This document shows positions 1-8,363 of a stretch of 46,995 nt of DNA, one piece after another. The DNA lies in assembly GCA_013151215.1 (NCBI GenBank), contig JAADIS010000080.1, positions 1 to 46,995 of the forward strand, written 5' to 3'. The notes below the pieces were generated by a model. It was not told where the DNA came from and did no database searches. It worked only from the letters and a program-made list of their open reading frames with translations. The number at the start of each line of letters is the position of its first letter. The stretch's first letter is position 1. Origin of the DNA: Chlorobiota bacterium (GTDB lineage: Bacteria; Bacteroidota; Bacteroidia; Bacteroidales; F082). The position numbers and the translations under genes are program-made.

Positions 1-134
1 GGATTCGTTCATTAAGGCTTACCTAATGGAGTTTGGTGCCGGGGAAGATAATTCCTAAACTTAAACTCCCTGCCGGGTATCGAAATCAAAATCTTCTACC
101 TCAATTATCCCTATTTAAAACCCGACTTTTCTTG

Positions 135-1040
135 TCAGATGCTTTCCAACATATTAAGGTAATTCCCATAGCGCGAGCTATTAATCCCGCCATCTTCAAC
201 TGCTTGTTTTACAGCACAAGAGGGTTCGTTTACATGAAGGCAATTATTATACTTGCAACTAGCCTGATATTTCACTATTTCGGGAAACCTATGACCAAGC
301 TCTTGTTTCTCAAACTCCACCAAGCCCAGCTCCTTAATTCCGGGACTGTCGATAATAAAGGAATCATCATCCAGCTTAAACATCTCGGCAAAAGTTGTAG
401 TATGCATCCCTTTTGCATGATACCCTGAAATATCCCCTGTTCTCAGCCCCAACCCCGGATTGATCGTGTTTATCAGTGCTGACTTCCCAACCCCTGAATG
501 CCCAGACAACAAACTTATTTTTTTATTGAACAAAGCCTTAAACAAGTCCAAGTTGATTTCTTGCTTGACGGAAGTTTTCAGGCAGCGGTAGCCAATGCCC
601 TCATAAATACCGATAAACTGCTCTAACTTGTTGTAATCCCCGGCTGTGAGAAGGTCAACTTTATTGAAAACTATAGTGCCGGGAATGTGGTAAGCCTCGG
701 CAGTTACCAGGAACCTGTCGATAAAGCCCAATGATGTGCGAGGTTGTTTTAGCGATACTATCAATACTGCCTGGTCGATATTGGAAGCAATGATATGGCT
801 TTGTTTCGAAAGTTTTATCGACTTGCGGATAATATAGTTTTTTCTATCGTGAATCTTTATGATAGTATTTGTTTCTTGCTCATAATCAATAATATCGCCA
901 ACCGAAACCGGGTTTGTAGTCTTAATGCCTTTCACCCTGAATTTCCCCCGAAGCCTGCATTCCACCACTTCGTTTTTACTATTTAAAACATGGTACCAGC
1001 TCCCGGTGGATTTCATCACCCTGGCTGTTTCAAAGCTCAT
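135..1040 (-). CDS. rsgA: Ribosome small-subunit GTPase RsgA
   Basis: Circularly permuted GTPase that helps late maturation of the 30S ribosomal subunit in the cytoplasm. The 301 residues show an N-terminal OB-fold region (about 1-75), then G4 NKVD at 126-129, then the P-loop GHSGVGKS at 180-187 and G3 DSPG at 231-234; this order of motifs is diagnostic. A zinc knuckle follows with C262, C267, H269 and C275. Length is normal for the family. It starts at an ATG and is divergent from the next gene with a 93-bp gap. No TAnnTTTG box is obvious in front of it. The 134 bases downstream, at the window start, hold nothing I can identify. Confidence 0.97.
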   Translation of the reverse strand: MSFETARVMKSTGSWYHVLNSKNEVVECRLRGKFRVKGIKTTNPVSVGDIIDYEQETNTIIKIHDRKNYIIRKSIKLSKQSHIIASNIDQAVLIVSLKQPRTSLGFIDRFLVTAEAYHIPGTIVFNKVDLLTAGDYNKLEQFIGIYEGIGYRCLKTSVKQEINLDLFKALFNKKISLLSGHSGVGKSALINTINPGLGLRTGDISGYHAKGMHTTTFAEMFKLDDDSFIIDSPGIKELGLVEFEKQELGHRFPEIVKYQASCKYNNCLHVNEPSCAVKQAVEDGGINSSRYGNYLNMLESI

Positions 1041-1098
1041 GGAAAAAATTGTTCATTTAAATATCATTTAATTAGTGGCTAAAATTACAAACATTTAT

Positions 1099-1106
1099 TA
1101 TATTTG
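1099..1106 (+). promoter_or_regulatory. -7 promoter box for the PrsW-like gene
   Basis: TATATTTG matches the Bacteroidota -7 consensus TAnnTTTG and lies 27 bp before the ATG at 1134. No convincing -33 TTTG was found. Confidence 0.5.
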
Positions 1107-1133
1107 AGCCCTTTATAAACTTAATCTTAATCG

Positions 1134-1814
1134 ATGGCTATTTCTACTTTCCTATCATTCGCTGTTTCACCGGTTGTTATATTCCTGCTAATTGCCTATT
1201 TGAAATTTAAATTTTCCATTAAAAGCCTCCAAAACATAATTAACGCAGTTATCTGGGGTGCTTTGGGGGTTGTTCTTCTGGTAATAGCAAATTACCTTAT
1301 CGACCTGCAATGGAACGACAACTTGCGCAATATGCGCCGCATGGCTTTTTTCGTGTTTATCATAACCGCCTTTAGTTCCGAGATAGCCAAATTCGCGGCA
1401 TTAAGATTCGGTTTTTTTAGGCTTAAGTCGTTTCAAAGCCCACTGGTGGGGATTATTTATGCCGTTTTTATCAGTATGGGATTTTCAGCGGTCGCCGTGG
1501 TTTTATACTCTTATGGAATAGTGGGCACAGCGACCAAATTCAATGACATGACCTTGTTTTTATACACCTTTCCCTTAGCCGGTTTCACACTTGGATGCAT
1601 GATGGGGTTTTTTGTCGGAATGGGCAGGCAACGAAAAAGTGGTTTTATCGATAATTCAACCGCTATCTTTGCAAGCACCTTTTTTCACGGGCTTTTCTAT
1701 TTCTGCTTTATAACTCAGGATAAACGATTATTGATTTTTACGGGCATAGGGTTTTTCATAATCACCATAGCTTTAATCTTAAAAGCCATCAGCTTGAGTT
1801 CCGAAAAAAAATAA
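1134..1814 (+). CDS. PrsW-like polytopic membrane protein, catalytic motifs degraded
   Basis: Hydrophobic 226-residue protein with about seven membrane segments. The layout resembles PrsW-family glutamic intramembrane proteases: an E..K element (SEIAK, E83 and K86, where the family has EExxK), a GIIYAVFISMGF segment at 106-117 like the second family motif, and a histidine in FFHGLFY (H185). However, the first motif has Ser in place of the leading Glu, and the Glu-Asn that normally follows the second motif is Ala-Val (A119-V122 region). I therefore call it PrsW-like by fold and doubt that it is an active protease. It stands alone, divergent from rsgA and convergent with dprA. An unrelated small membrane protein is the alternative. 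Confidence 0.55.
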   Translation: MAISTFLSFAVSPVVIFLLIAYLKFKFSIKSLQNIINAVIWGALGVVLLVIANYLIDLQWNDNLRNMRRMAFFVFIITAFSSEIAKFAALRFGFFRLKSFQSPLVGIIYAVFISMGFSAVAVVLYSYGIVGTATKFNDMTLFLYTFPLAGFTLGCMMGFFVGMGRQRKSGFIDNSTAIFASTFFHGLFYFCFITQDKRLLIFTGIGFFIITIALILKAISLSSEKK

Positions 1815-1847
1815 ACAGCTGCTGTTTCAAAAGCTTGTTTTCTTCTC

Positions 1848-2945
1848 TTAAATCTTTTTGAACAATTTGCCCGGCAAGGCTTTTATCATGCCTTCAAATT
1901 CCAGTTTCAGCAATGTTGAAGCAACGATTGATGGCCTTATCCCCGTAGTTATTGATATACGGTCAATGCTTATTTCCTTATTTTGGCTTACACAATCAAA
2001 AACACATTGCTCATCGTCATTCAATTCCACAAAAAGTTTTTGTTGAACAGAAGTTTTTACGTCCGATTTTTCCCAGCCCATGAAATAAGTCAGGTTACTG
2101 CCGTTTTCAATAAGCGCCGCCCTATTTGTACGTATAAGATAATTGCACCCTACGGATAATTCGTCGCCGGAGCGACCGGGAACAGCAAAGACATCCCTGT
2201 TATACGAATTGCCTAGATCCGCGGTAATTATGGCTCCTCCTTTCCTTCCCGATTCCACAACTATAACAGCATCGCTCATGCCTGCAACAATACGATTGCG
2301 CTTCGGGAAATTCTCGCGGTCCGGTTTAGTGTTCGATATGAATTCCGTGAGCAATCCCCCGTTTTCCATCATTTTATCGGCAAGGCGCCGGTTTTGCGCA
2401 GGGTAAACAGTATGGAGACCGTGACCTAAAACTGCTACCGTGGAAACCCCGTTTTCTATTGCCGACCTATGTGCGCAACTGTCGATCCCATAGGCTAACC
2501 CACTTAATATCAGCACTTCATAATCCTTTAAATGCGTACAAATCTCATTGCAGATTTCTTTGCCGTAGCTTGTTGCCCTCCGTGTTCCAACTATGGAAAC
2601 CACCCTGCGGTTGTTTAATGGCGTATTCCCCTTATAGTAAAGCATTATCGGGCTATCGTGGCAATTGCTTAATCGCGACGGAAAATCTTTGGAGGTATAA
2701 AAAAGGGGAGTAATATTATTTCTCTCGATATACTTTATTTCTTCCTCCGCCCGTTTAAAAACCTGCTGGTTCTTAATGCTTGAAATGGCAACGGACCCAA
2801 TATTCGGGATTTTCCCCAGAGCATTCCTGCTTTCTTTAAAAACCGCTTCAACACCCCCGCAATGTGCAATAAGCTGTTTGCCGTTAACGGCGCCTATCTT
2901 TGGGATCAAGGTTATTCCAATCTTATAAATCAAGTCATCAGGCAT
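1848..2945 (-). CDS. dprA: DNA processing protein DprA
   Basis: DprA loads RecA on single-stranded DNA during natural transformation. The 365-residue protein has a helix-hairpin-helix-like N-terminus (about 1-65, including KIPNIGSVAISSI), the Rossmann-like DNA-processing core (about 100-300) with SGLAYGIDSCAHR, the FPKRNRIVAG element and KGGAIITADLGNSYNRDVFAVPG-type motif (split here for length), and a C-terminal winged-helix region from about 310. Length and order are typical. The ATG at 2945 sits only 4 nt after a -7 box, so the mRNA is probably leaderless. No other competence gene is nearby, so activity in transformation cannot be judged from this window. Confidence 0.95.
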   Translation of the reverse strand: MPDDLIYKIGITLIPKIGAVNGKQLIAHCGGVEAVFKESRNALGKIPNIGSVAISSIKNQQVFKRAEEEIKYIERNNITPLFYTSKDFPSRLSNCHDSPIMLYYKGNTPLNNRRVVSIVGTRRATSYGKEICNEICTHLKDYEVLILSGLAYGIDSCAHRSAIENGVSTVAVLGHGLHTVYPAQNRRLADKMMENGGLLTEFISNTKPDRENFPKRNRIVAGMSDAVIVVESGRKGGAIITADLGNSYNRDVFAVPGRSGDELSVGCNYLIRTNRAALIENGSNLTYFMGWEKSDVKTSVQQKLFVELNDDEQCVFDCVSQNKEISIDRISITTGIRPSIVASTLLKLEFEGMIKALPGKLFKKI

Positions 2946-2949
2946 AGCT

Positions 2950-2957
2950 CAAATTTA
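2950..2957 (-). promoter_or_regulatory. -7 box of dprA, leaderless arrangement
   Basis: On the minus strand TAAATTTG is followed by AGCT and then the dprA ATG. Transcription normally begins 5-7 nt after this box, so the message should begin at or next to the start codon. Confidence 0.6.
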
Positions 2958-2971
2958 TGGATTTTTTGGTT

Positions 2972-2979
2972 TAGATTTG
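2972..2979 (+). promoter_or_regulatory. -7 box of the glycosyltransferase gene
   Basis: TAGATTTG fits TAnnTTTG. It overlaps the in-frame TTG at 2977, which argues against that codon as the start and favours the TTG at 2989. Confidence 0.5.
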
Positions 2980-2988
2980 TATTTTATT

Positions 2989-4068
2989 TTGAAAAAAACA
3001 AAAAATATACTCGTTTGCCCCCTTGACTGGGGATTGGGTCATGCCACGCGCATAGTCCCCGTTGTTGAAATGCTGAAAAACAAAGGCGCAAACGTGATAA
3101 TTGCCGCCGACAACTCACCAATGGATTTCCTGAAACAAAGGTTTGCCGATTGCGAATTTGTCAAATTACCTGGCTTTGAGCCGAGATATCCCAAAGGAAA
3201 TAAAATGGCACTAAAAATGGCCCTTCAATATCCGCTAATGATGAACGCCGCCGCAAAGGCAAAAAAAGTATTGGGCTCAATAGTCGAAAATCGGTATATC
3301 GATATAATTATCTCCGATAACCGTTATGAGATATGCCATCCAAAAACCTACTCTGTTTTAATCACTCATCAAATAAACATTCAAACCAAGGGTGTTCAAA
3401 ATATTTTTAAGCCAATCATAAACAATCGGTTAAAAAACTATTTAATGAAATTCGATGAGCTTTGGATACCTGATGTAGAAGGTGAGGGGAACTTATCCGG
3501 CAATTTGTCGCATGGGACAAGAATCCCGAACCCGAGCTATTATTATATCGGGCCCTTGAGCCGTTTCGCGAAATATGCCATTGATGACGTTCCCATAAAA
3601 AACGATCTTATGGTAATACTTTCCGGGCCGGAGCCGCAAAGGAGCATATTTGAAGGAAAACTCGAATCGCAACTTTTAAGAACCGATTTAAAAACAGTTA
3701 TGCTGAGTGCAAAACCCAATTCCTCAGAAATCGAGGAAAGCGCAAACATCCTAAAGCTGCCACACCTGCCTGATAAAGAGTTTGCAAAAGCAATAATGGA
3801 ATCGGGGATCATCGTCAGCCGCCCGGGATATTCCAGCTTGATGGATTTAGCGCATTTTGGCAAGAAGGCGATTTTTATACCCACTCCCGGGCAAACGGAG
3901 CAGGAATATCTTGCCGAAAGATTTGGGAAAACCTATAATTATCTCTGGCAAGAACAAGATGCGCTAGACATATGCGAGGCGATAAAGGAAAGCCGGAAAT
4001 ACAAGGCCCTCAAGCTCAGAAACGATTATAAAACCCTCAAGGGCAGGATTGAATTCCTAATAAGTTAG
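2989..4068 (+). CDS. Glycosyltransferase, UDP-glycosyltransferase/MurG-like (GT-B)
   Basis: About 359 residues with a GT-B fold signature. The N-terminus has ILVCPLDWGLGHATR, the nucleotide-sugar transferase glycine loop typical of a Bacteroidota family of MurG-like proteins. The C-terminal half has VSRPGYSSLMDLAHFGKKA and PTPGQTEQEYLA, the acceptor/UDP-sugar binding motif of GT28-type enzymes. Substrate unknown. There is no ATG near the conserved N-terminus: the frame upstream contains only TTG codons at 2977 and 2989. The first lies inside the promoter box, so I place the start at TTG 2989 (reading MKKTKNILVCPL). It is transcribed away from dprA with overlapping promoter space. Confidence 0.82.
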   Translation: MKKTKNILVCPLDWGLGHATRIVPVVEMLKNKGANVIIAADNSPMDFLKQRFADCEFVKLPGFEPRYPKGNKMALKMALQYPLMMNAAAKAKKVLGSIVENRYIDIIISDNRYEICHPKTYSVLITHQINIQTKGVQNIFKPIINNRLKNYLMKFDELWIPDVEGEGNLSGNLSHGTRIPNPSYYYIGPLSRFAKYAIDDVPIKNDLMVILSGPEPQRSIFEGKLESQLLRTDLKTVMLSAKPNSSEIEESANILKLPHLPDKEFAKAIMESGIIVSRPGYSSLMDLAHFGKKAIFIPTPGQTEQEYLAERFGKTYNYLWQEQDALDICEAIKESRKYKALKLRNDYKTLKGRIEFLIS

Positions 4069-4152
4069 GGATTAAGCTATTGTGTTCTCAAGAAATTCAT
4101 TGTTAATCATTTGGGAATAGATCAAGCCTCTGTTATTTAACGAAGCAATAAA

Positions 4153-4170
4153 ATACCCAGATAGGGGTAT
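4153..4170. promoter_or_regulatory. Palindrome upstream of the hemerythrin gene, possible operator
   Basis: ATACCC-AGATAG-GGGTAT has perfect 6-bp arms with a 6-bp spacer. Its centre lies about 45 bp before the start point predicted from the -7 box at 4194, a usual place for an activator. The binding protein is unknown; the LuxR-type regulator of the same operon is a candidate. Confidence 0.4.
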
Positions 4171-4193
4171 TCAGCCCGATTAACAATTCTTCC

Positions 4194-4201
4194 TACTTTT
4201 G
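4194..4201 (+). promoter_or_regulatory. -7 box of the hemerythrin-LuxR operon
   Basis: TACTTTTG matches TAnnTTTG, 14 bp before the ATG at 4216. Confidence 0.6.
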
Positions 4202-4215
4202 TAAAAAATAATACT

Positions 4216-4959
4216 ATGTTAATTGTAGGCGAAATGAAACTGGCCGATGTAATCCATCACGATTACAATCTGGTTCCGGTGATAAACAGGTTCGACATCT
4301 CATTAGGCTTCGGCGACGGTACGATCAAGGAAATCTGCGAAGAGCGAAATGTAAATATCGAGTTTTTCCTAAGTATCCTCAACACCTTCCACGATGTTCA
4401 ATATTTCCCAAAAGATTATCTTAAAAGTTTTCCCGTATCGCTAATAATCAACTATCTGCGCAAGGCGCACTCATATTATAGCGATGAAAAGATCCCGGAG
4501 ATCAAATTGCTCATAAGCAAACTCATCCGCTTAAGCGGCAAGAAAAATAAAACACTTAATTTGATAAGCAATTTCTTCAATGACTATTGCAAAGAGTTCG
4601 CAACTCATCTGATGAGGGAAGAAACCGTTGTTTATCCTTATATATTAAGCCTTGAGAAAGCCCTGGCCGAGAAAAACGAAAATGGGATTGTCGATACGGA
4701 ATTAATGAAATATTCCATTACAACCTACGAGGCTGATCACGAAGACGTGGAGGAGAAGCTTTTCGACATGAAAAGCTTGATAATTAAATATTTGCCCCTT
4801 GAAAGTTCCGACAACTTGATGTTCGAGGAAATAAGCTATAGCCTTTTAAGGGAGCTGTTCGTACTGGAGAAAGAATTAAACGAGCATTCGAGGATAGAGG
4901 ACTTGATATTGGTGCCCAAGGTGGAGGGCATGGAAAAACACTATAAATCAGACAGATAA
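4216..4959 (+). CDS. Hemerythrin-domain protein, RIC/ScdA-like
   Basis: A 247-residue protein with an N-terminal segment like the DUF542 part of ScdA/RIC proteins (MKLADVIHHDYN, NRFDISLGFGDGTIKEIC, about 7-60) and a four-helix hemerythrin domain (about 80-235). Likely di-iron ligands are visible: H85, H131 with E135 (HLMREE), H175 and H224 with E228/D229 (HSRIED). RIC proteins are di-iron proteins linked to repair of iron-sulfur clusters after nitric oxide or oxidative stress; oxygen or NO sensing is an alternative. The gene lies one base upstream of a LuxR-type regulator, so the two are surely co-transcribed. A palindrome and a -7 box precede it. Confidence 0.85.
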   Translation: MLIVGEMKLADVIHHDYNLVPVINRFDISLGFGDGTIKEICEERNVNIEFFLSILNTFHDVQYFPKDYLKSFPVSLIINYLRKAHSYYSDEKIPEIKLLISKLIRLSGKKNKTLNLISNFFNDYCKEFATHLMREETVVYPYILSLEKALAEKNENGIVDTELMKYSITTYEADHEDVEEKLFDMKSLIIKYLPLESSDNLMFEEISYSLLRELFVLEKELNEHSRIEDLILVPKVEGMEKHYKSDR

Positions 4960-4972
4960 GATGGGCGCACTA

Positions 4973-5572
4973 ATGAACATCATACTTGTCGAGAACAACT
5001 TCCTCCTAAGGTCGGGCATCGAGGGCCTAATTATCGAACTGCCCGGATTACTGCTGAAAGAGGTCTTCGACGGCAAGGAGAAAAACCTTTGCAGGAAGCT
5101 GATAAACAAAAAACCTGATGTCATCATTATCAACCCCAATGCTCTTGGCGACAATTTTATAAGTATCATATCAAAACTACAGGAAGAGGCCGGCATAATA
5201 CTAATCGGTTTGTTGGGAAATGATTGCCCTGAAAATATTTCTTCCAGGTTTAAGAACCACCTTCCCCTAGAAGGAAACAAGCATTTATTGCTCGAAAAGC
5301 TTCGCGACGCATGTGGGAAAGACGCTGTATATCCAACAAACAAAAAAACACAGGCGGGCAGCCGATTATTATCGGTCAGGGAAATAGATATTCTGAGGGA
5401 AGTCGTGAAAGGGCTTACCAACCAGGAAATTGCCGACAAACTCTTCCTGAGCATCCATACCGTGATGACACACAGGAAGAACATAAGCAAGAAATTGAGC
5501 ATTAAAACCGTATCGGGATTGATGGTTTACGCGCTCATGAACAATATAGTGGACATCAATGAAATGGGCTAA
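4973..5572 (+). CDS. LuxR-type regulator with a degenerate receiver domain
   Basis: About 199 residues: a receiver-like domain (1-112) and a C-terminal LuxR/NarL helix-turn-helix (about 132-192; LSVREIDILREVVKGLTNQEIADKL, split by the reader as two halves around VVKG). An ATG at 4961 is also possible, but MNIILVENN from 4973 aligns with normal receiver starts. The receiver lacks every key residue: the acidic pair is E7-N8, the phospho-acceptor aspartate is N54 (PDVIIINPN), and no Thr/Ser or Lys occupies the usual later positions. It therefore cannot be phosphorylated in the normal way. Co-transcription with the hemerythrin protein and the absence of a kinase gene suggest another input, perhaps that protein. 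Confidence 0.85.
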   Translation: MNIILVENNFLLRSGIEGLIIELPGLLLKEVFDGKEKNLCRKLINKKPDVIIINPNALGDNFISIISKLQEEAGIILIGLLGNDCPENISSRFKNHLPLEGNKHLLLEKLRDACGKDAVYPTNKKTQAGSRLLSVREIDILREVVKGLTNQEIADKLFLSIHTVMTHRKNISKKLSIKTVSGLMVYALMNNIVDINEMG

Positions 5573-5658
5573 GCAATTATTTTAATATTATTTCAAGCCA
5601 AAAGGTCTCCCGATTTTTTATAGTTTTACCATCTCTGTTACAAAGAAAATCATTAATA

Positions 5659-6648
5659 ATGAAATCATTTTCAATAAAAGAAATCAACGAAATCGTAAAA
5701 GGCGAGCTGGTTGGCAATACGGACCACCTAATTGAAGGCCCTGAACAGCTGGACAAGGCAAACGAAAATCAGATAACATTTATAGGAAACAGGAAGTTTG
5801 CCCGCCAATGGCCCGATTCAAAGGCTTGTGCCGCTATTGTTGATTCGAAAATAAAACTAGAGCCGGGAGTCGATCGTGCTTTGATAAAAGTAAATAATGC
5901 CGACTTGGCCATGGCCAGGTTATTAGAGGTTTTCGACCCGGGGCCACCCGAATTCGACGACGACATTCATGAAGGAGCATTTATACATTCAACCGCCAGC
6001 ATCGGCAAGAACTGCAAAATCGGTGCCGGCTGCTATGTCGGAAAGAATGTTGTTCTGGGGGATGGTGTTATACTTTACCCAAACGTTACCGTTCTCGACG
6101 ACACCAAAATCGGGAACGGAACTATAGTTTGGTCCGGAACGGTAATCCGCGAAAGAACTGAAATAGGGCAATTTTGTATTTTCCACAGCAATGTGAGCAT
6201 TGGGGCCGACGGATTCGGATACAGGCCTAGGGAAGACGGAACGGGACTTGCCAAGATTCCCCAAATCGGCAATGTGGTTATCGGCAATGCCGTTGAAATA
6301 GGCGCCAACTCTTGTGTTGACCGGGGTAAATTTTCTTCTACCGTCCTTGGCGATGGATGTAAAATCGACAACCTTGTTCAGATCGCGCATAATTGTATTC
6401 TGGGGCGTTCATGCATAATGGCAGGGAATAGCGGGCTTGCTGGTTCCGTAACCCTTGGCGACGGCGTGATCATAGGAGGCAGCGCTTCGATAAAAGACCA
6501 TACAACTATTCATTCAGGCGCCGTCGTCGCAGCGGGGTCGGGAGTGATGAACGATGTACCCGCCGGAAAAACGGTTTTGGGCTATCCAGCAGGCGATTCA
6601 AGGGAAGTCCTTAAACAATGGGTTGCCCTGCGCAAGCTCGCAAAATAA
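5659..6648 (+). CDS. lpxD: UDP-3-O-acylglucosamine N-acyltransferase LpxD
   Basis: LpxD adds the N-linked 3-hydroxyacyl chain to UDP-3-O-acyl-glucosamine in lipid A synthesis. The 329-residue protein has the uridine-binding N-terminal domain (about 1-98), then hexapeptide repeats forming a left-handed beta-helix (about 105-300), with the catalytic histidine at H244 in NLVQIAHNCILG, and a C-terminal helix. Length is typical. In many Bacteroidota lpxD is next to lpxC/fabZ; here it stands with a thioesterase, so this could be a second copy specialised for another sugar or acyl donor. Residue identity alone cannot settle that. Confidence 0.9.
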   Translation: MKSFSIKEINEIVKGELVGNTDHLIEGPEQLDKANENQITFIGNRKFARQWPDSKACAAIVDSKIKLEPGVDRALIKVNNADLAMARLLEVFDPGPPEFDDDIHEGAFIHSTASIGKNCKIGAGCYVGKNVVLGDGVILYPNVTVLDDTKIGNGTIVWSGTVIRERTEIGQFCIFHSNVSIGADGFGYRPREDGTGLAKIPQIGNVVIGNAVEIGANSCVDRGKFSSTVLGDGCKIDNLVQIAHNCILGRSCIMAGNSGLAGSVTLGDGVIIGGSASIKDHTTIHSGAVVAAGSGVMNDVPAGKTVLGYPAGDSREVLKQWVALRKLAK

Positions 6649-6653
6649 TTGTC

Positions 6654-7058
6654 ATGGAAGATCATATATTTAAGCTAGAAATGAAAGTTCGTGATTATGA
6701 ATGTGATTTACAGGGAGTTGTAAACAATTCTGTTTATCAGAACTATCTGGAGCACACAAGGCACGAATATTTAAAATCGATAAAGATCGACTTTGCCGAC
6801 CTAACCGAAAGGGGAATAATCCTGATGGTCAAAAGGGTTGAAATAGATTATCAAAGGCCGTTGAAAAGCGGCGACAAATTTGTTTCCGTTCTTAGGATGG
6901 AAAGAATCTCGCCATTGCGTTTCGGCTTTGTACAAAGCATCTACCGTCTCCCCGATGAAAAGCTCATGATAAAAGCCTTGGTGATAGGTACTTCCGTCAA
7001 TAAGCGGGGAAGGCCCGAATTACCTGAGGAGCTGATAAAGATTTGGGGGCTCGAATAA
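6654..7058 (+). CDS. Hotdog-fold acyl-CoA thioesterase, YbgC/4HBT type
   Basis: A 134-residue 4-hydroxybenzoyl-CoA thioesterase-like protein. The N-terminus VRDYECDLQGVVNNSVYQNYLEHTRHEYL (read in two parts) carries the family Asp and the Gly-Val-Val-Asn-Asn turn, followed by the Y..Y.E..R helix. Such enzymes hydrolyse acyl-CoA or acyl-ACP thioesters. I start it at ATG 6654, five bases after the lpxD stop, because the frame upstream overlaps lpxD and adds an unrelated sequence. It probably shares the lpxD transcript. It converges with rhlE, two bases from that gene's end. Confidence 0.88.
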   Translation: MEDHIFKLEMKVRDYECDLQGVVNNSVYQNYLEHTRHEYLKSIKIDFADLTERGIILMVKRVEIDYQRPLKSGDKFVSVLRMERISPLRFGFVQSIYRLPDEKLMIKALVIGTSVNKRGRPELPEELIKIWGLE

Positions 7059-7060
7059 GG

Positions 7061-8341
7061 TCAATCCGATTTCTTTTTTGGTTTAAAATACTTGCGGTTT
7101 CTCTGCGCATAGTTGCCGCCACCCTTATTTCCTGCTTTCCTGGCCCATGTCCCGGGCTTTTGCCTTACTGTTTTTGCGGCAGGTTTCAAGGGCTCTTCTT
7201 TAGCATCGTCAGGATAAGGATGGTCTTCCACAATACTTATTTTCTGACCTATTAATTTCTCGATGTCCCGCAAGTACGGTCTTTCTTCAACATCGCAAAA
7301 CGAAATCGCAATTCCGCTCTTCCCCGCCCTTCCCGTTCGGCCAATCCTATGCACATAAGTCTCCGGGATATTTGGCAAATCGTAGTTAATAACATGCGAC
7401 ATGGCTTCCACATCTATGCCTCTAGCCGCTATATCGGTGGCGATCAACACTTTGATTATGCCGTCTTTAAAATTCTTCAAAGCCTTTTGTCGTGCCGCCT
7501 GCGATTTGTTCCCATGGATGGCGTCGGCCTTTATCTTGGCTCTGCCAAGCAGCTTAACAACTTTATTTGCTCCGTGCTTGGTGCGCGAAAAAACCAAAAC
7601 CGAGTCGATATCATATTTCTGCAATAAATGGCTCAACAGTTTCACCTTGTTCTTCCTGCTGACAAAATACACCGATTGCTCAACTTTTTCAGCCGTGGTC
7701 TGCTCGGGGTTTATTGTTACTTTTTTAGGGTTGCCAAGAATAGCGCCCGAAAGTTTGACGATGGCGGGTGGCATTGTTGCCGAAAAGAACAAAGATTGTC
7801 TTTTGACAGGTATTTTTTGGATGATTTTGCGGATATCGTGGATAAAGCCCATGTCAAGCATGTGGTCGGCTTCGTCAAGAACAAAATACTCTATCTTGCT
7901 GAGCGAGATAAAACCTTGTTGTATAAGGTCGAGCAACCTGCCTGGCGTAGCCACCAACACATCGACCCCGGCCCTAAGCGAGCTGGTTTGAGGGTTTTGG
8001 TTTACACCGCCAAAAACAACGGTGTTTTTTACGCCTGTATATTTTCCATATTTGGTGAAACTGTCGGCAATCTGCAGCGCAAGCTCCCTTGTAGGTGTAA
8101 CTATAAGCGCCTTTATATCCCGCTTGCCCTTTTTCGCGCGATCGTCGAGATAAATGTGCTGCAATATGGGTATGGAGAAGGCCGCTGTTTTCCCTGTCCC
8201 GGTTTGAGCACAACCCAATAGATCGTGCTTTTTAAATAAGATGGGGATGGATTGTTCCTGTATTGGGGTCGGATTTGTATAACCTTGTTCTTTTAGAGCG
8301 CGCAAAATAGGCTCTATAATTTCTAAATCTTTGAATGTCAT
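7061..8341 (-). CDS. rhlE: DEAD-box RNA helicase, RhlE-like
   Basis: ATP-dependent RNA helicase of 426 residues. Visible motifs in order: Q motif ([13 protein letters not shown], about 21-33), Walker A AQTGTGKT (45-52), PTRELA, GGxN and TPGRLLD, DEAD ([13 protein letters not shown]), SAT, then the second RecA domain with [20 protein letters not shown] and [10 protein letters not shown]. The tail after about 375 is basic and low-complexity, ending in KKKSD, as in RhlE-type helicases. The start chosen is [16 protein letters not shown] (ATG at 8341); the longer frame adds 16 residues with no family similarity that run through the predicted promoter. Cold-adaptation or ribosome-assembly roles are usual for the family. 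Confidence 0.95.
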   Translation of the reverse strand: MTFKDLEIIEPILRALKEQGYTNPTPIQEQSIPILFKKHDLLGCAQTGTGKTAAFSIPILQHIYLDDRAKKGKRDIKALIVTPTRELALQIADSFTKYGKYTGVKNTVVFGGVNQNPQTSSLRAGVDVLVATPGRLLDLIQQGFISLSKIEYFVLDEADHMLDMGFIHDIRKIIQKIPVKRQSLFFSATMPPAIVKLSGAILGNPKKVTINPEQTTAEKVEQSVYFVSRKNKVKLLSHLLQKYDIDSVLVFSRTKHGANKVVKLLGRAKIKADAIHGNKSQAARQKALKNFKDGIIKVLIATDIAARGIDVEAMSHVINYDLPNIPETYVHRIGRTGRAGKSGIAISFCDVEERPYLRDIEKLIGQKISIVEDHPYPDDAKEEPLKPAAKTVRQKPGTWARKAGNKGGGNYAQRNRKYFKPKKKSD

Positions 8342-8363
8342 CTGTTTAATTAAATAATGGCGG

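Noticed and set aside
33-428. Plus-strand open frame of 131 codons
   Set aside because: It runs antisense across the C-terminal part of rsgA, whose motifs are intact; no family features.
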